NCBI GenBank assembly: GCA_964636505.1
Contig: CAZWRY010000017.1
Span: 1 to 13,165, forward strand
DNA length: 13,165 bases
Direction of reading: 5' to 3'
DNA from: CAZSCF01 sp964636505
GTDB lineage: Bacteria; Patescibacteriota; Minisyncoccia; Moranbacterales; UBA2206
Positions 5,661 to 12,850 of the stretch are shown here, piece by piece. How positions within the stretch are numbered: the first letter of the stretch is position 1; each line of letters begins with the position of its first letter. The translations under genes and the position numbers were made by a program. Under the pieces are notes generated by a model. It did not search any database, was not told where the DNA came from, and saw only the letters and a list, made by a program, of their open reading frames with translations.

Positions 5661-6785
5661 ATGAAAATGCAGCCAAAAAATAGACTGAAAAACAAAATTA
5701 AATTCTTTATTTTTTCTCTCTTGTTTTTTGCCATGATTTTTTTCCCGATTCAAAAACCCGCCCAAGCTGTTGACTGCTGGTTCATCCCTTGCGATGAAAT
5801 TTTCGCTCAAGCTATGGATATTTTAAAACAAGCCCTGCAAGCCATTTTAAAACAAGAAGGGGTTCAAATGATTGCCGATGCTGCCGGCCAGGCAGCCAAA
5901 TTTGTTGAAAACCCAAAAGCATTTCTAAATACAGATCCGGTAAAAGAAGTCAATAAGACTTTTGATAAATATCTAAAAGAAGTAATGGCTCAAGGAAAAG
6001 GCGGAGCTAATTACTTAAACGCCAATCTTTTACTCAGTTCAAAATCCAACTACAACGATTCAAATTTTGAAGGAGTTGGACCTGACTCCTTTAGGATTGG
6101 TCTGTATCGCAATTATTCTGAAAGCACCAGTTTCATTGAAACGGTCAGTGCCGCCGGATCCAAATCATCCGGCAGTTCCGGCTCCGGCAACTACATTAGC
6201 AATATGGTTGAAAGCGCCAAAAAAGCAACCATGGCGAAAGTTGAACCTGCAGTAACCTACGTCGGCAATCCAAAAGAAATGTTTGAAAGCAAGGCTAAAG
6301 ACGGATTCAAAAAAATGAATGAATACGCTTCAGGCATAAACAATCCTTGGGCCTTCACTTCTTATGCTGAATCTGCCTATGAAAAACAGGTAGCTGAAGC
6401 TAAGGATTTTGCCAAAACAAATTTTATCGCCGGCCAAGGATTTTTGCCAACAACCGATGAAAAGGGCAATGTAAAAACTCCGGCCATTACAACCAAAGAT
6501 ATTATCTCGGATAGTAAAACTGTCGGCAATGAAATGCTAGCTAACGCCACCAATATCCCGGAAGCAATGGTAACCATGATTTTAACCATGGCCTCTGAAA
6601 CAATATCCGAAGGCATAAAAGGCGGACAAAAAAATAGTCCCGACAACACGTCCAAGAAAGAAATGCTCCAGAAGAAAATGGATGATTTGGCTGGTAAAGC
6701 TAACATGCAAGATGCTATGGGCGAAATGACAGTTCAAGATATTTTTGCTCCCAGCCTATTACGCAAACTTTTCGGCGAAGAATAA
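5661..6785 (+). CDS. Secreted protein of unknown function in the type IV secretion-like cluster
   Basis: This 374-residue protein has a basic start, a hydrophobic core (about 14-30) and a likely signal peptidase site after AQA at residue 36. Two cysteines lie close together at the mature N-terminus (Cys39 and Cys44) and could form a disulfide. The body is mostly helical with Ala, Lys and Asn, interrupted by a Ser/Gly linker (about 163-176). A GFL...G...P.ITT...I pattern at about 260-282 resembles secreted proteins I recall beside virB4 in other Patescibacteria, but I cannot verify this. It lies 22 nt after the calcium-repeat gene and 64 nt before the VirB6-like gene. A VirB5/TrbJ-like periplasmic role would fit the position but no motif proves it. 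The start is the first ATG; a second in-frame ATG lies two codons later. Confidence 0.75.
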   Translation: MKMQPKNRLKNKIKFFIFSLLFFAMIFFPIQKPAQAVDCWFIPCDEIFAQAMDILKQALQAILKQEGVQMIADAAGQAAKFVENPKAFLNTDPVKEVNKTFDKYLKEVMAQGKGGANYLNANLLLSSKSNYNDSNFEGVGPDSFRIGLYRNYSESTSFIETVSAAGSKSSGSSGSGNYISNMVESAKKATMAKVEPAVTYVGNPKEMFESKAKDGFKKMNEYASGINNPWAFTSYAESAYEKQVAEAKDFAKTNFIAGQGFLPTTDEKGNVKTPAITTKDIISDSKTVGNEMLANATNIPEAMVTMILTMASETISEGIKGGQKNSPDNTSKKEMLQKKMDDLAGKANMQDAMGEMTVQDIFAPSLLRKLFGEE

Positions 6786-6811
6786 AAAAACAGTTTAAAT
6801 TTATTTTATTA

Positions 6812-6841
6812 CAGACAAATCTTGGAAGCATTTGATGTAAT
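6812..6841 (+). promoter_or_regulatory. Possible internal promoter before the VirB6-like gene
   Basis: CAGACA (6812-6817, four of six -35 matches) is followed after 18 nt by TGTAAT (6836-6841) with TG at 6833-6834. Its start would fall at about 6848, 2 nt before the ATG at 6850. The 64-nt gap is the largest in the operon, which is why a promoter was sought here. Weak evidence. Confidence 0.25.
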
Positions 6842-6849
6842 GTTTTTTC

Positions 6850-8481
6850 ATGGATACGGTTTTGGCAAAAATAAACAAACAAAACAATTTAGTCAAAATA
6901 TTTTTGACCGTTTTTGTTTTTGTGTTTTTGTTTCTTTTTGTTTTCGGAATAAACACTCCGTTGGCTGAAGCTAAAAGCACGGCTCAGGAAGATGCTTGCA
7001 TTGGCGGGTGGTTTACCCGTCCACTTATTTGTCTTGCCATATCGTTATTCAAAGTTCTGTCCGCTTTCGTTTCAATTGCCGTTTCTTTTTTTGGTTGGGT
7101 TGTTGATCCCGCTAAACTAACTGCTGTAATTGCCAGTGACAGCGTCTATTTAGCTTGGAAAAATGTACGCGATTTTCTTAATATCGCCTTTATTCTTTTC
7201 CTGCTTTTTTCGGCTTTTTGCACTATTTTTCAAGTCAGTAAATACAGCATAAAAAACACTTGGTTAAACATAGTTTTGATGGCTCTTTTGGTTAATTTTA
7301 GTTTTCCTATTGCTCGTTTTGTTATTGATATTTCTAATTCTTTAGCCTACACGCTGCTAGCCGTTTTGTTTCCCGACGGGCTAGATCAATTGCCAGGAGC
7401 ATTTGCTGGAATGTCAAATATAGGCGACTTAATTTACCCGGGAGACGCTGAGCTGGTTCCGCTTGTTTTTGCAGATATTTTCCTTTTCCTTTTTGCTGTT
7501 ACTTTTCTTGTCATATCCTTGCTTTTTGCTCTCCGTATTATCGCCTTGGCTATTATTATCATTTTTTCACCTGTCGCTTTCACTGGCTCTATTATCCCGG
7601 GACTTCAAGATAAGGCTGCAAAATGGTGGGAACAGCTTTTTTCATATTCTTTTTTCGCCCCAATTATGATTTTTATGATTTATATTGCCACGGGACTTAC
7701 TGCGTCCATGACTGTCGAAATGGAGAAATCTTTACCGTCCATCGCTGGAAAAAATTTTTCCGATCCGTCCTGGTTAGTTCGTGCCTGTACTTTCACTGTT
7801 CCCATTGTCATACTTTGGATTGGAATGGCATTTGGTAAAAGCATGTCCGGCGAAGCCGGAGGAGCCATTGTTGGTTATGCACAAAAGAAAATGAAAGGAA
7901 TCGGAAAATCTGTAAGTGGATTCAATTTTGTCAAAAAACAATATGATAATTTTGCTGGAGCCAGAAAGAAAAGAAAAGAAGAAATAGCCAAGAATAGTTT
8001 TGGCAGTAAAATTGGCACAGCCCTAAACAAAGGCCAAGATACGCTTATTAGTAAGTTAACCGGCCCCAAGGGTGCTGCTGCTAAAAGGTTGAAAAAAACA
8101 AAAACAACTGATTTTGATGATGATGCAAAAAAAGCTGCAGATAAACATGATGCAACTGCAACTGGAGCCATTCATAAACACCTTATTAGCAAAAGTGCAG
8201 TAATAGCTGCCTCTGACCCCGCAAATAGAGCCGCAGCTATTGATTTTGCAGGTCAATACAAACAATTAATTTCAGATCCTGTAAGAAAAGCCGAACATGA
8301 AGGTGACATCAGACTTAAACATCAGACCGCTGCTTCTGCTGCAGCAACGGCAGCTGGCATAGCACCACAGGACAGAAGTGCCTATATGGAAGCATTTATC
8401 CAGCGCGAAATTGCAACATCTTGGGGCAACATGAGAGCAAACTATAATAAAGTAAAAAAAGCTCACACAGATATTAAATAA
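6850..8481 (+). CDS. Polytopic VirB6/TrbL-like membrane protein with long cytoplasmic tail
   Basis: This 543-residue protein has an N-terminal signal-anchor-like segment (about 15-34). Hydrophobic segments follow at about 62-85, 108-128, 138-160, 163-175, 203-250 (long, probably two helices), 265-283 and 308-328. The arrangement of a central multi-helix block, a conserved-looking tryptophan pair (about 259-260) and a GMAFGKSM-like exit matches the topology of VirB6/TrbL inner-membrane channel proteins. No family motif is strong enough for certainty. After about residue 340 comes a soluble tail of about 200 residues, first rich in Lys and Gly, then rich in Ala. By the positive-inside rule this tail is cytoplasmic. 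Its place between secreted proteins and prgI/virB4 supports a translocation-channel role. The tail is longer than I expect for simple VirB6 proteins and might contact the ATPase or substrate. Confidence 0.72.
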   Translation: MDTVLAKINKQNNLVKIFLTVFVFVFLFLFVFGINTPLAEAKSTAQEDACIGGWFTRPLICLAISLFKVLSAFVSIAVSFFGWVVDPAKLTAVIASDSVYLAWKNVRDFLNIAFILFLLFSAFCTIFQVSKYSIKNTWLNIVLMALLVNFSFPIARFVIDISNSLAYTLLAVLFPDGLDQLPGAFAGMSNIGDLIYPGDAELVPLVFADIFLFLFAVTFLVISLLFALRIIALAIIIIFSPVAFTGSIIPGLQDKAAKWWEQLFSYSFFAPIMIFMIYIATGLTASMTVEMEKSLPSIAGKNFSDPSWLVRACTFTVPIVILWIGMAFGKSMSGEAGGAIVGYAQKKMKGIGKSVSGFNFVKKQYDNFAGARKKRKEEIAKNSFGSKIGTALNKGQDTLISKLTGPKGAAAKRLKKTKTTDFDDDAKKAADKHDATATGAIHKHLISKSAVIAASDPANRAAAIDFAGQYKQLISDPVRKAEHEGDIRLKHQTAASAAATAAGIAPQDRSAYMEAFIQREIATSWGNMRANYNKVKKAHTDIK

Positions 8482-8491
8482 ATAGAAAATT

Positions 8492-8887
8492 ATGAATGAA
8501 AATTTCAAAGATGAAATAACAGAAAAATTAACACTTCCTTATTTGTTTATAGAAGAAGCTTCTATGGCAAGCAAAATAAACTTGGCCATAAAGACGCTAG
8601 GATTAGACAATGAAACTCTAATAATACCCGCTTCTTCGATGTTTTCTTATTCTGCTATTTTGGCTGGCATATCAGAAAGACAGGTGGAATATGTCGCCAA
8701 AAATGCACCGAGTGATTATAAAAAAGAATTGCTAAATTCAATTATGCAACCCTACAAAATCAAAGAAATTTTTGAAATTGCCAGAGCAATGGATACTGGT
8801 CTAGCAACTGATTCAACAAAAAATCAAGAGCGAGTACAAAATGTTATACAATACATAAAAGACAACCGCACAGTTTTTGAATTTTAA
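8492..8887 (+). CDS. Unknown 131-residue soluble protein in the secretion-like cluster
   Basis: I do not recognise this protein. It has no signal peptide or membrane segment and is predicted mostly helical. The central part (about 34-75) is more hydrophobic and includes ISERQVEYVAKNAPSDYKKE. Gaps of 10 nt before and 9 nt after, both without a Shine-Dalgarno motif, place it firmly in the operon. Being cytoplasmic, it could be a chaperone, substrate adaptor or regulator of the machine, but this rests only on position. The full reading frame, AT-rich codon use like its neighbours and tight packing argue that the gene is real. Confidence 0.65.
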   Translation: MNENFKDEITEKLTLPYLFIEEASMASKINLAIKTLGLDNETLIIPASSMFSYSAILAGISERQVEYVAKNAPSDYKKELLNSIMQPYKIKEIFEIARAMDTGLATDSTKNQERVQNVIQYIKDNRTVFEF

Positions 8888-8896
8888 TTACACCCT

Positions 8897-9880
8897 ATGA
8901 CAATCTATCCTCAACAACTTAATAATTCTACCCGAAACTCATTTGCTTTAGATTACGATTTACAAGAGGAAAAAAGATTAATTGCAAAAGAAACAGAAGA
9001 AATAAAAAAAGAACTTTTGGAAAAATGGAACAGAAGATATAAAAATGCACAAATTTTTCCTCAAGCAATAGAAAGTCTCAATCCGCTTCTAGTAGAATTT
9101 TTACTTTCATTTCAGCATACTCTTTTTTATAATGAAATAGAAAAAAAATTTAATTTAAATGCAGAGCAAAGAAATGTCCTGCCTTCTATCGTCTGGAATA
9201 TTTGCCAAAATAAAAAATGGGAGGCTACTTTTGATCTATTGCAAACCAACCTAAGGCTATCCTCTCAAATCTCTAGCCAAATAGCTACTTTGATCAATCA
9301 AAACATTCTTTACAAAGCCAAAGAATTAGCAGAAAGTCCGCTTGTTCCAAAATCAATCAAAAATACCTCTCATATCAATGAAGCAATTTCTTTAACCATC
9401 CCAGAAGCGCTCAAAAGTTACCCTGAAGTCGGAGAACAACTGATCACTGGCGATAGAATAAAAATTAAAAATTTTCCCGAACCGGCCAGGCCGTCTCTCA
9501 AAAATTGGTTAGCTGACTACATAATGATTGCCGGACGCGAAGAACGTAATGCCGTCAAAAGAGGCAACTACCTTTTTCAGAGTGATAATGGAAAAAACCT
9601 TTCCACTCTTGATCGTCAGCGCCTGAGTTACATTTTGAAATGTTTGGATGAAAACATTCCTGTTTCTATCAGCAAAACAACCAAACAAATCCTTTTCTCG
9701 CAAAATTCGGAAAATATTTTTTCCGCGAATACCGCCCGAATGGCACAAAAACCGCTTGAACCGAAAAATAATATCCAATCCGTTCAATTTTCATACCCAC
9801 AAAAATCGCAAAACAATATGGTTATTATACCCAAAAAAGACAGCCCGGATCCCAAAAATTTAGTAAACCTAAAAGATTAG
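8897..9880 (+). CDS. Unknown 327-residue soluble protein with a Patescibacteria-type PSLKNW/RGNYLF domain
   Basis: There is no signal peptide or membrane helix. The N-terminal part (about 18-45) is a charged, probably coiled-coil helix; a helical region spans about 55-165. A compact segment (about 165-257) contains PEALKSYPEVGEQLIT, ARPSLKNWLADY (197-208), KRGNYLFQSDNGKNLSTLDR (221-240) and RLSYILKCLDENIPV. I recall the pattern PSLKNW..DY followed by RG.YLF.S.N...L from several uncharacterised Patescibacteria proteins, but I cannot check this. The C-terminal tail (about 265-327) is polar, rich in Asn, Gln, Lys and Pro, and likely disordered. Gaps of 9 and 10 nt link it to its neighbours, including prgI. 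A cytoplasmic accessory role to the VirB4-type machine is inferred from position only. Confidence 0.7.
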   Translation: MTIYPQQLNNSTRNSFALDYDLQEEKRLIAKETEEIKKELLEKWNRRYKNAQIFPQAIESLNPLLVEFLLSFQHTLFYNEIEKKFNLNAEQRNVLPSIVWNICQNKKWEATFDLLQTNLRLSSQISSQIATLINQNILYKAKELAESPLVPKSIKNTSHINEAISLTIPEALKSYPEVGEQLITGDRIKIKNFPEPARPSLKNWLADYIMIAGREERNAVKRGNYLFQSDNGKNLSTLDRQRLSYILKCLDENIPVSISKTTKQILFSQNSENIFSANTARMAQKPLEPKNNIQSVQFSYPQKSQNNMVIIPKKDSPDPKNLVNLKD

Positions 9881-9890
9881 TTAAAGAATT

Positions 9891-10301
9891 ATGCAATTTA
9901 ATATTCCACAATTCATTGATAAAGAAGATAAGATTGTCGGACCACTTACAGCTAAACAGCTAGGTTGGATGTTTGGCGGCGGCGCTATTCTTTTGGTTCT
10001 TTGGAATTTGCTTGATATGACTGCTTTCATCTTGGCCGCTATTGTTGTGGGTGGAATTGTCGGGGCTTTTGCTTTCTATCGCCCCTATAATCAAACATTT
10101 TTGAATTTCATTTTGTCGCTTTTTAGCTTCACGATGAAGCCCAAATTTTATCTCTGGAAAAGAGTTCCGCCCAAAGGCACTTTTGGAGTAAAGAAAGTTT
10201 TCAAGAAACCCTCAGCTAAAAATCAAGAGAAAAAAATAACCAAAAAAAATATCTCTGAAGATAAAATAGAGGAAATATCAAAAATATTGGATAACTATTA
10301 A
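9891..10301 (+). CDS. prgI: PrgI family protein (VirB3-like inner-membrane component)
   Basis: This 136-residue protein opens with the PrgI-family signature FNIPQFIDKEDKIVGPLTAKQ (3-23), then GWMFGGGA and two transmembrane segments (about 26-41 and 44-63). The phrase FYRPYNQTF follows, then a third weak hydrophobic patch (about 69-81) and a basic, probably cytoplasmic tail. PrgI proteins of Gram-positive conjugation systems are the counterparts of VirB3, small inner-membrane subunits that work with the VirB4 ATPase and are usually encoded just before it. That order is kept here, with one extra gene between. The tail beyond about residue 100 is Lys-rich and poorly conserved in kind. This is one of the best-supported secretion genes in the window. 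Confidence 0.9.
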   Translation: MQFNIPQFIDKEDKIVGPLTAKQLGWMFGGGAILLVLWNLLDMTAFILAAIVVGGIVGAFAFYRPYNQTFLNFILSLFSFTMKPKFYLWKRVPPKGTFGVKKVFKKPSAKNQEKKITKKNISEDKIEEISKILDNY

Positions 10302-10314
10302 AATCTTGACTTCC

Positions 10315-11004
10315 ATGGAAAGCTTGCACTCAAAAAAGATAACCAAGTCAACGCCCCAAGTCGCCACACAACAGTTTTTGGATATCGCTGAAATCAAAGA
10401 AGATGTTATTGTTTTGAAAAACGGTTCTTATCGGGGAGTTTTAGCCGTTTCTTCAATAAACTACGATCTCAAGTCATCCGAAGAACAAGACGCCATTATT
10501 AATCAATATCAAAACTTTCTGAACTCTCTGGACTTCCCGGTCCAAATTCTCATAAACTCCAGGAAGCTTAATATCAATTCCTATCTTGAATTCATTGATA
10601 ATAAAGAAAAAGAGCAAATGAACGAGCTTCTTAGAATCCAAACTGCCGAATACAGGAATTTCATCCAACAGTTGGTTTCCGTTTCTAATATTATGGACAA
10701 AAATTTTTTTATTATTTTGCCTTTTTCTCCGATTGAAGATAAAAATAAAGGTTTTTTCGGGAATCTCTTCAACATGTTTAGCGCTAAAAATAACATTGCT
10801 CAAAAGAAAGAAAACTTTGAAACCTACAAAACCCAACTCTTCCAGAGAATGGATCATATCGCCGCCGGTCTTTCTGGCATAGGCGTTAGAGTTACACCCC
10901 TTAAGACCCAGGAAATAATAGAGTTACTCTACAACGCCTACAATTCCAACATTTTTAACTCTGAGTCGCTGGGAGATGTTGAACAAATTGATTTTCAACA
11001 ATAA
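10315..11004 (+). CDS. Free-standing VirB4/TraC N-terminal-like domain protein
   Basis: The protein is 229 residues from the ATG at 10315; a TTG at 10306 would add three residues and lies nearer the prgI stop. I prefer ATG because neither site has a Shine-Dalgarno motif. The sequence follows the N-terminal domain of TraC/TcpF-type VirB4 proteins: TQQFLDIAEIKEDVIVLKNG, then SSINYDLKSSEEQDAIINQY, NSLDFPVQILINSRKLN, an FIILPFSP strand, and an end of RMDHIAAGLSGIGVRVTPLK and an IIELLYNAYNS-type helix. In fused relatives the ATPase domain would follow, but here the protein stops with no Walker motifs. The next gene encodes a VirB4 that already has its own N-terminal domain. This is therefore a stand-alone extra domain, not simply a gene broken in two. 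It may bind the membrane partner (PrgI) or modulate VirB4. Confidence 0.82.
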   Translation: MESLHSKKITKSTPQVATQQFLDIAEIKEDVIVLKNGSYRGVLAVSSINYDLKSSEEQDAIINQYQNFLNSLDFPVQILINSRKLNINSYLEFIDNKEKEQMNELLRIQTAEYRNFIQQLVSVSNIMDKNFFIILPFSPIEDKNKGFFGNLFNMFSAKNNIAQKKENFETYKTQLFQRMDHIAAGLSGIGVRVTPLKTQEIIELLYNAYNSNIFNSESLGDVEQIDFQQ

Positions 11005-11040
11005 AAAAGGCTGCTTTAAAAAATAAACTACCCAAAAATC

Positions 11041-12840
11041 ATGCTATTCGGAAAAAAAATAAAACCAAACGAGTCAGTTTCGGCCGAAAAAATTTATCAG
11101 GAAGGCATTTCCAGACTTTTTGATTTAATCGCGCCTTCGGCCGTCAAAATTGCTCCAAAATATATCCAAATTGGGGAATCCTATGCCCAAACTCTTTTTG
11201 TGATTTCTTATCCCCGCTATCTTCACAGCACCTGGTTTTCCCCGATTATCAACATTGATATGCCTATGGATATTTCCATGTTTATCCACCCAATTGAAAC
11301 GGCTTCTTTACTCAAAACTCTCCGCCGCAGCGCCACTCAAATTCAATCCCAGGTCCATATTGAACAACAAAAAGGCTTGGTCCGCGATCCGGCCCTGGAA
11401 ACTGCCATGCAAGACATTGAGGAGCTCCGGGACAAATTACAGCAAGGCACGGAAAAGTTTTTTCGTTTCGGATTGTATATAACGGTTTATGGAGAAAATG
11501 AAAAAGAACTGGACAAACAATATAAGTTCATAACCTCTATTTTGGAAGCTCAGTTGGTCTATGTTAAGCCGGCTGTTTTCAAGACGGAACAAGGCTTTAA
11601 TTCAACTTTGCCTTTAGCTAATGACGAATTGAATATTGGAACCAATATGAACAGCGGTCCGCTTTCCACCTCTTTCCCTTTTGTATCTTCAACCCTTTCC
11701 AGCACTGAAGGTATTCTCTATGGCATAAACAGACACAATAATAGCTTGATAATCTTTGACCGGTTTAAAATGGAAAATGGAAATATGGTTGTTTTCGCTA
11801 AATCAGGAGCCGGAAAAAGCTATACGGTCAAGCTGGAGGTTTTGCGTTCTCTGATGATAGGTACCGATGTGATTATTATTGATCCGGAAAATGAATATAA
11901 ACACCTTTGTGAAACCGTTGGCGGAACTTTTATTAAAATTTCTCTCAATTCCACTAATCATCTCAACCCCTTTGATTTGCCAAAAATACAAGAAGATGAG
12001 GATCCGGAAGATGTTTTGCGCAACAATATCGCTAACCTAATCGGACTCTTGCACTTAATGCTTGGCAGCATCACACCGGAAGAGGATTCAATTTTGGATA
12101 GAGCCTTGCATGAAACCTATGCAATTCGGGACATTTCTTCCAAAACAAATTTCAATAATATTGGCAAAGAAGCTTTTCCGACTATGTCTGATCTTTACAA
12201 TGTCTTACGCAACATGGATGGAGCAGAGGATTTGGCTACTCGCTTGGAAAAATACACCGAGGGAATTTTTGCAGGATTTCTTAATAACTCAACTAACATT
12301 AGGGTTGATAATCAGATGGTAGTTTTTAATATTCGGGATATGGAAGAGGACCTTCGCCCCATCGCCATGTATGTTGTTTTGCAGTTTATTTGGGGTGAAA
12401 TGAGAACCAATATGAAAAAAAGGATTGTTTTAGTGGATGAAGCTTGGATTATGATGAAATATGATGATGCCGCCTCTTTTCTTTTTGGTATCGCCAAAAG
12501 ATGCCGAAAATACTTTACTGGTTTAACCACTATTACACAAGATGTAAATGACTTTTTGTCTTCCCGCTATGGAAAACCAATTGTGACCAACTCATCTATT
12601 CAGCTTCTCCTCAAACAATCCTCAGCCGCCATTGAAACTATTATGGAAACATTCTACCTGACTGACCAAGAAAAATTTTTACTTTTGGAAAGTAATGTTG
12701 GAGAAGGAATTTTCTTTGCCGGAACCAAACATGTCGCTATTAAGGTTGTTGCCTCATACAGCGAAGACCAAATTATTACCACCGATCCGTCGCAACTCCT
12801 GGAAATAGACAAAGCTAAAAAAGAACTAGCTGAGGAATAA
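11041..12840 (+). CDS. virB4: VirB4/TraC-like type IV secretion ATPase
   Basis: This 599-residue protein is complete for the short TraC/VirB4 type. The N-terminal domain (about 15-200) has ISYPRYLHSTWFSPIINIDM (55-74), FIHPIE (81-86), a helical hairpin with LVRDPALETAMQDIEELRDK (113-132), and ITVYGENEKEL (147-157). The RecA-like ATPase domain (about 220-590) has the Walker A AKSGAGKS (253-260), DPENEY (281-286), HLNPFDLP (307-314), Walker B RIVLVDEAW (461-469) with Asp466 and Glu467, and TTITQDVNDF (496-505). The first glycine of the usual GxxxxGKS is Ala253, which I believe occurs in other TraC-like proteins of this type. VirB4 is a hexameric ATPase at the inner face of type IV secretion channels and drives assembly and transfer. 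It lies 36 nt after the TraC-N gene. The family call is firm; the substrate is unknown. Confidence 0.95.
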   Translation: MLFGKKIKPNESVSAEKIYQEGISRLFDLIAPSAVKIAPKYIQIGESYAQTLFVISYPRYLHSTWFSPIINIDMPMDISMFIHPIETASLLKTLRRSATQIQSQVHIEQQKGLVRDPALETAMQDIEELRDKLQQGTEKFFRFGLYITVYGENEKELDKQYKFITSILEAQLVYVKPAVFKTEQGFNSTLPLANDELNIGTNMNSGPLSTSFPFVSSTLSSTEGILYGINRHNNSLIIFDRFKMENGNMVVFAKSGAGKSYTVKLEVLRSLMIGTDVIIIDPENEYKHLCETVGGTFIKISLNSTNHLNPFDLPKIQEDEDPEDVLRNNIANLIGLLHLMLGSITPEEDSILDRALHETYAIRDISSKTNFNNIGKEAFPTMSDLYNVLRNMDGAEDLATRLEKYTEGIFAGFLNNSTNIRVDNQMVVFNIRDMEEDLRPIAMYVVLQFIWGEMRTNMKKRIVLVDEAWIMMKYDDAASFLFGIAKRCRKYFTGLTTITQDVNDFLSSRYGKPIVTNSSIQLLLKQSSAAIETIMETFYLTDQEKFLLLESNVGEGIFFAGTKHVAIKVVASYSEDQIITTDPSQLLEIDKAKKELAEE

Positions 12841-12850
12841 AAAATTCAAT

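Noticed and set aside
6377..6706. Minus-strand reading frame of 109 codons opposite the second secreted protein
   Set aside because: It is hydrophobic only as the complement of Ala/Lys/Asp-rich codons, and the plus strand has a signal peptide and operon spacing.
10474..10857. Minus-strand reading frame of 127 codons inside the TraC-N gene
   Set aside because: The plus-strand frame matches a known domain; the minus product shows no coherent domain and no context supports it.
10306..11004. Broken virB4 gene split by a frameshift between the TraC-N and VirB4 frames
   Set aside because: The downstream VirB4 already has a complete N-terminal domain and its own start after a 36-nt gap, so the two are separate genes.
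10998..11027. Possible terminator between the TraC-N and virB4 genes (AAAG GCTG CTTT)
   Set aside because: The stem has only 4 base pairs and is followed by A-rich, not T-rich, sequence; both genes are likely on one transcript.
11282..11290. Second DnaA-box-like sequence (TTATCCACC)
   Set aside because: It is one base off consensus and lies inside the virB4 coding region, encoding ordinary residues.
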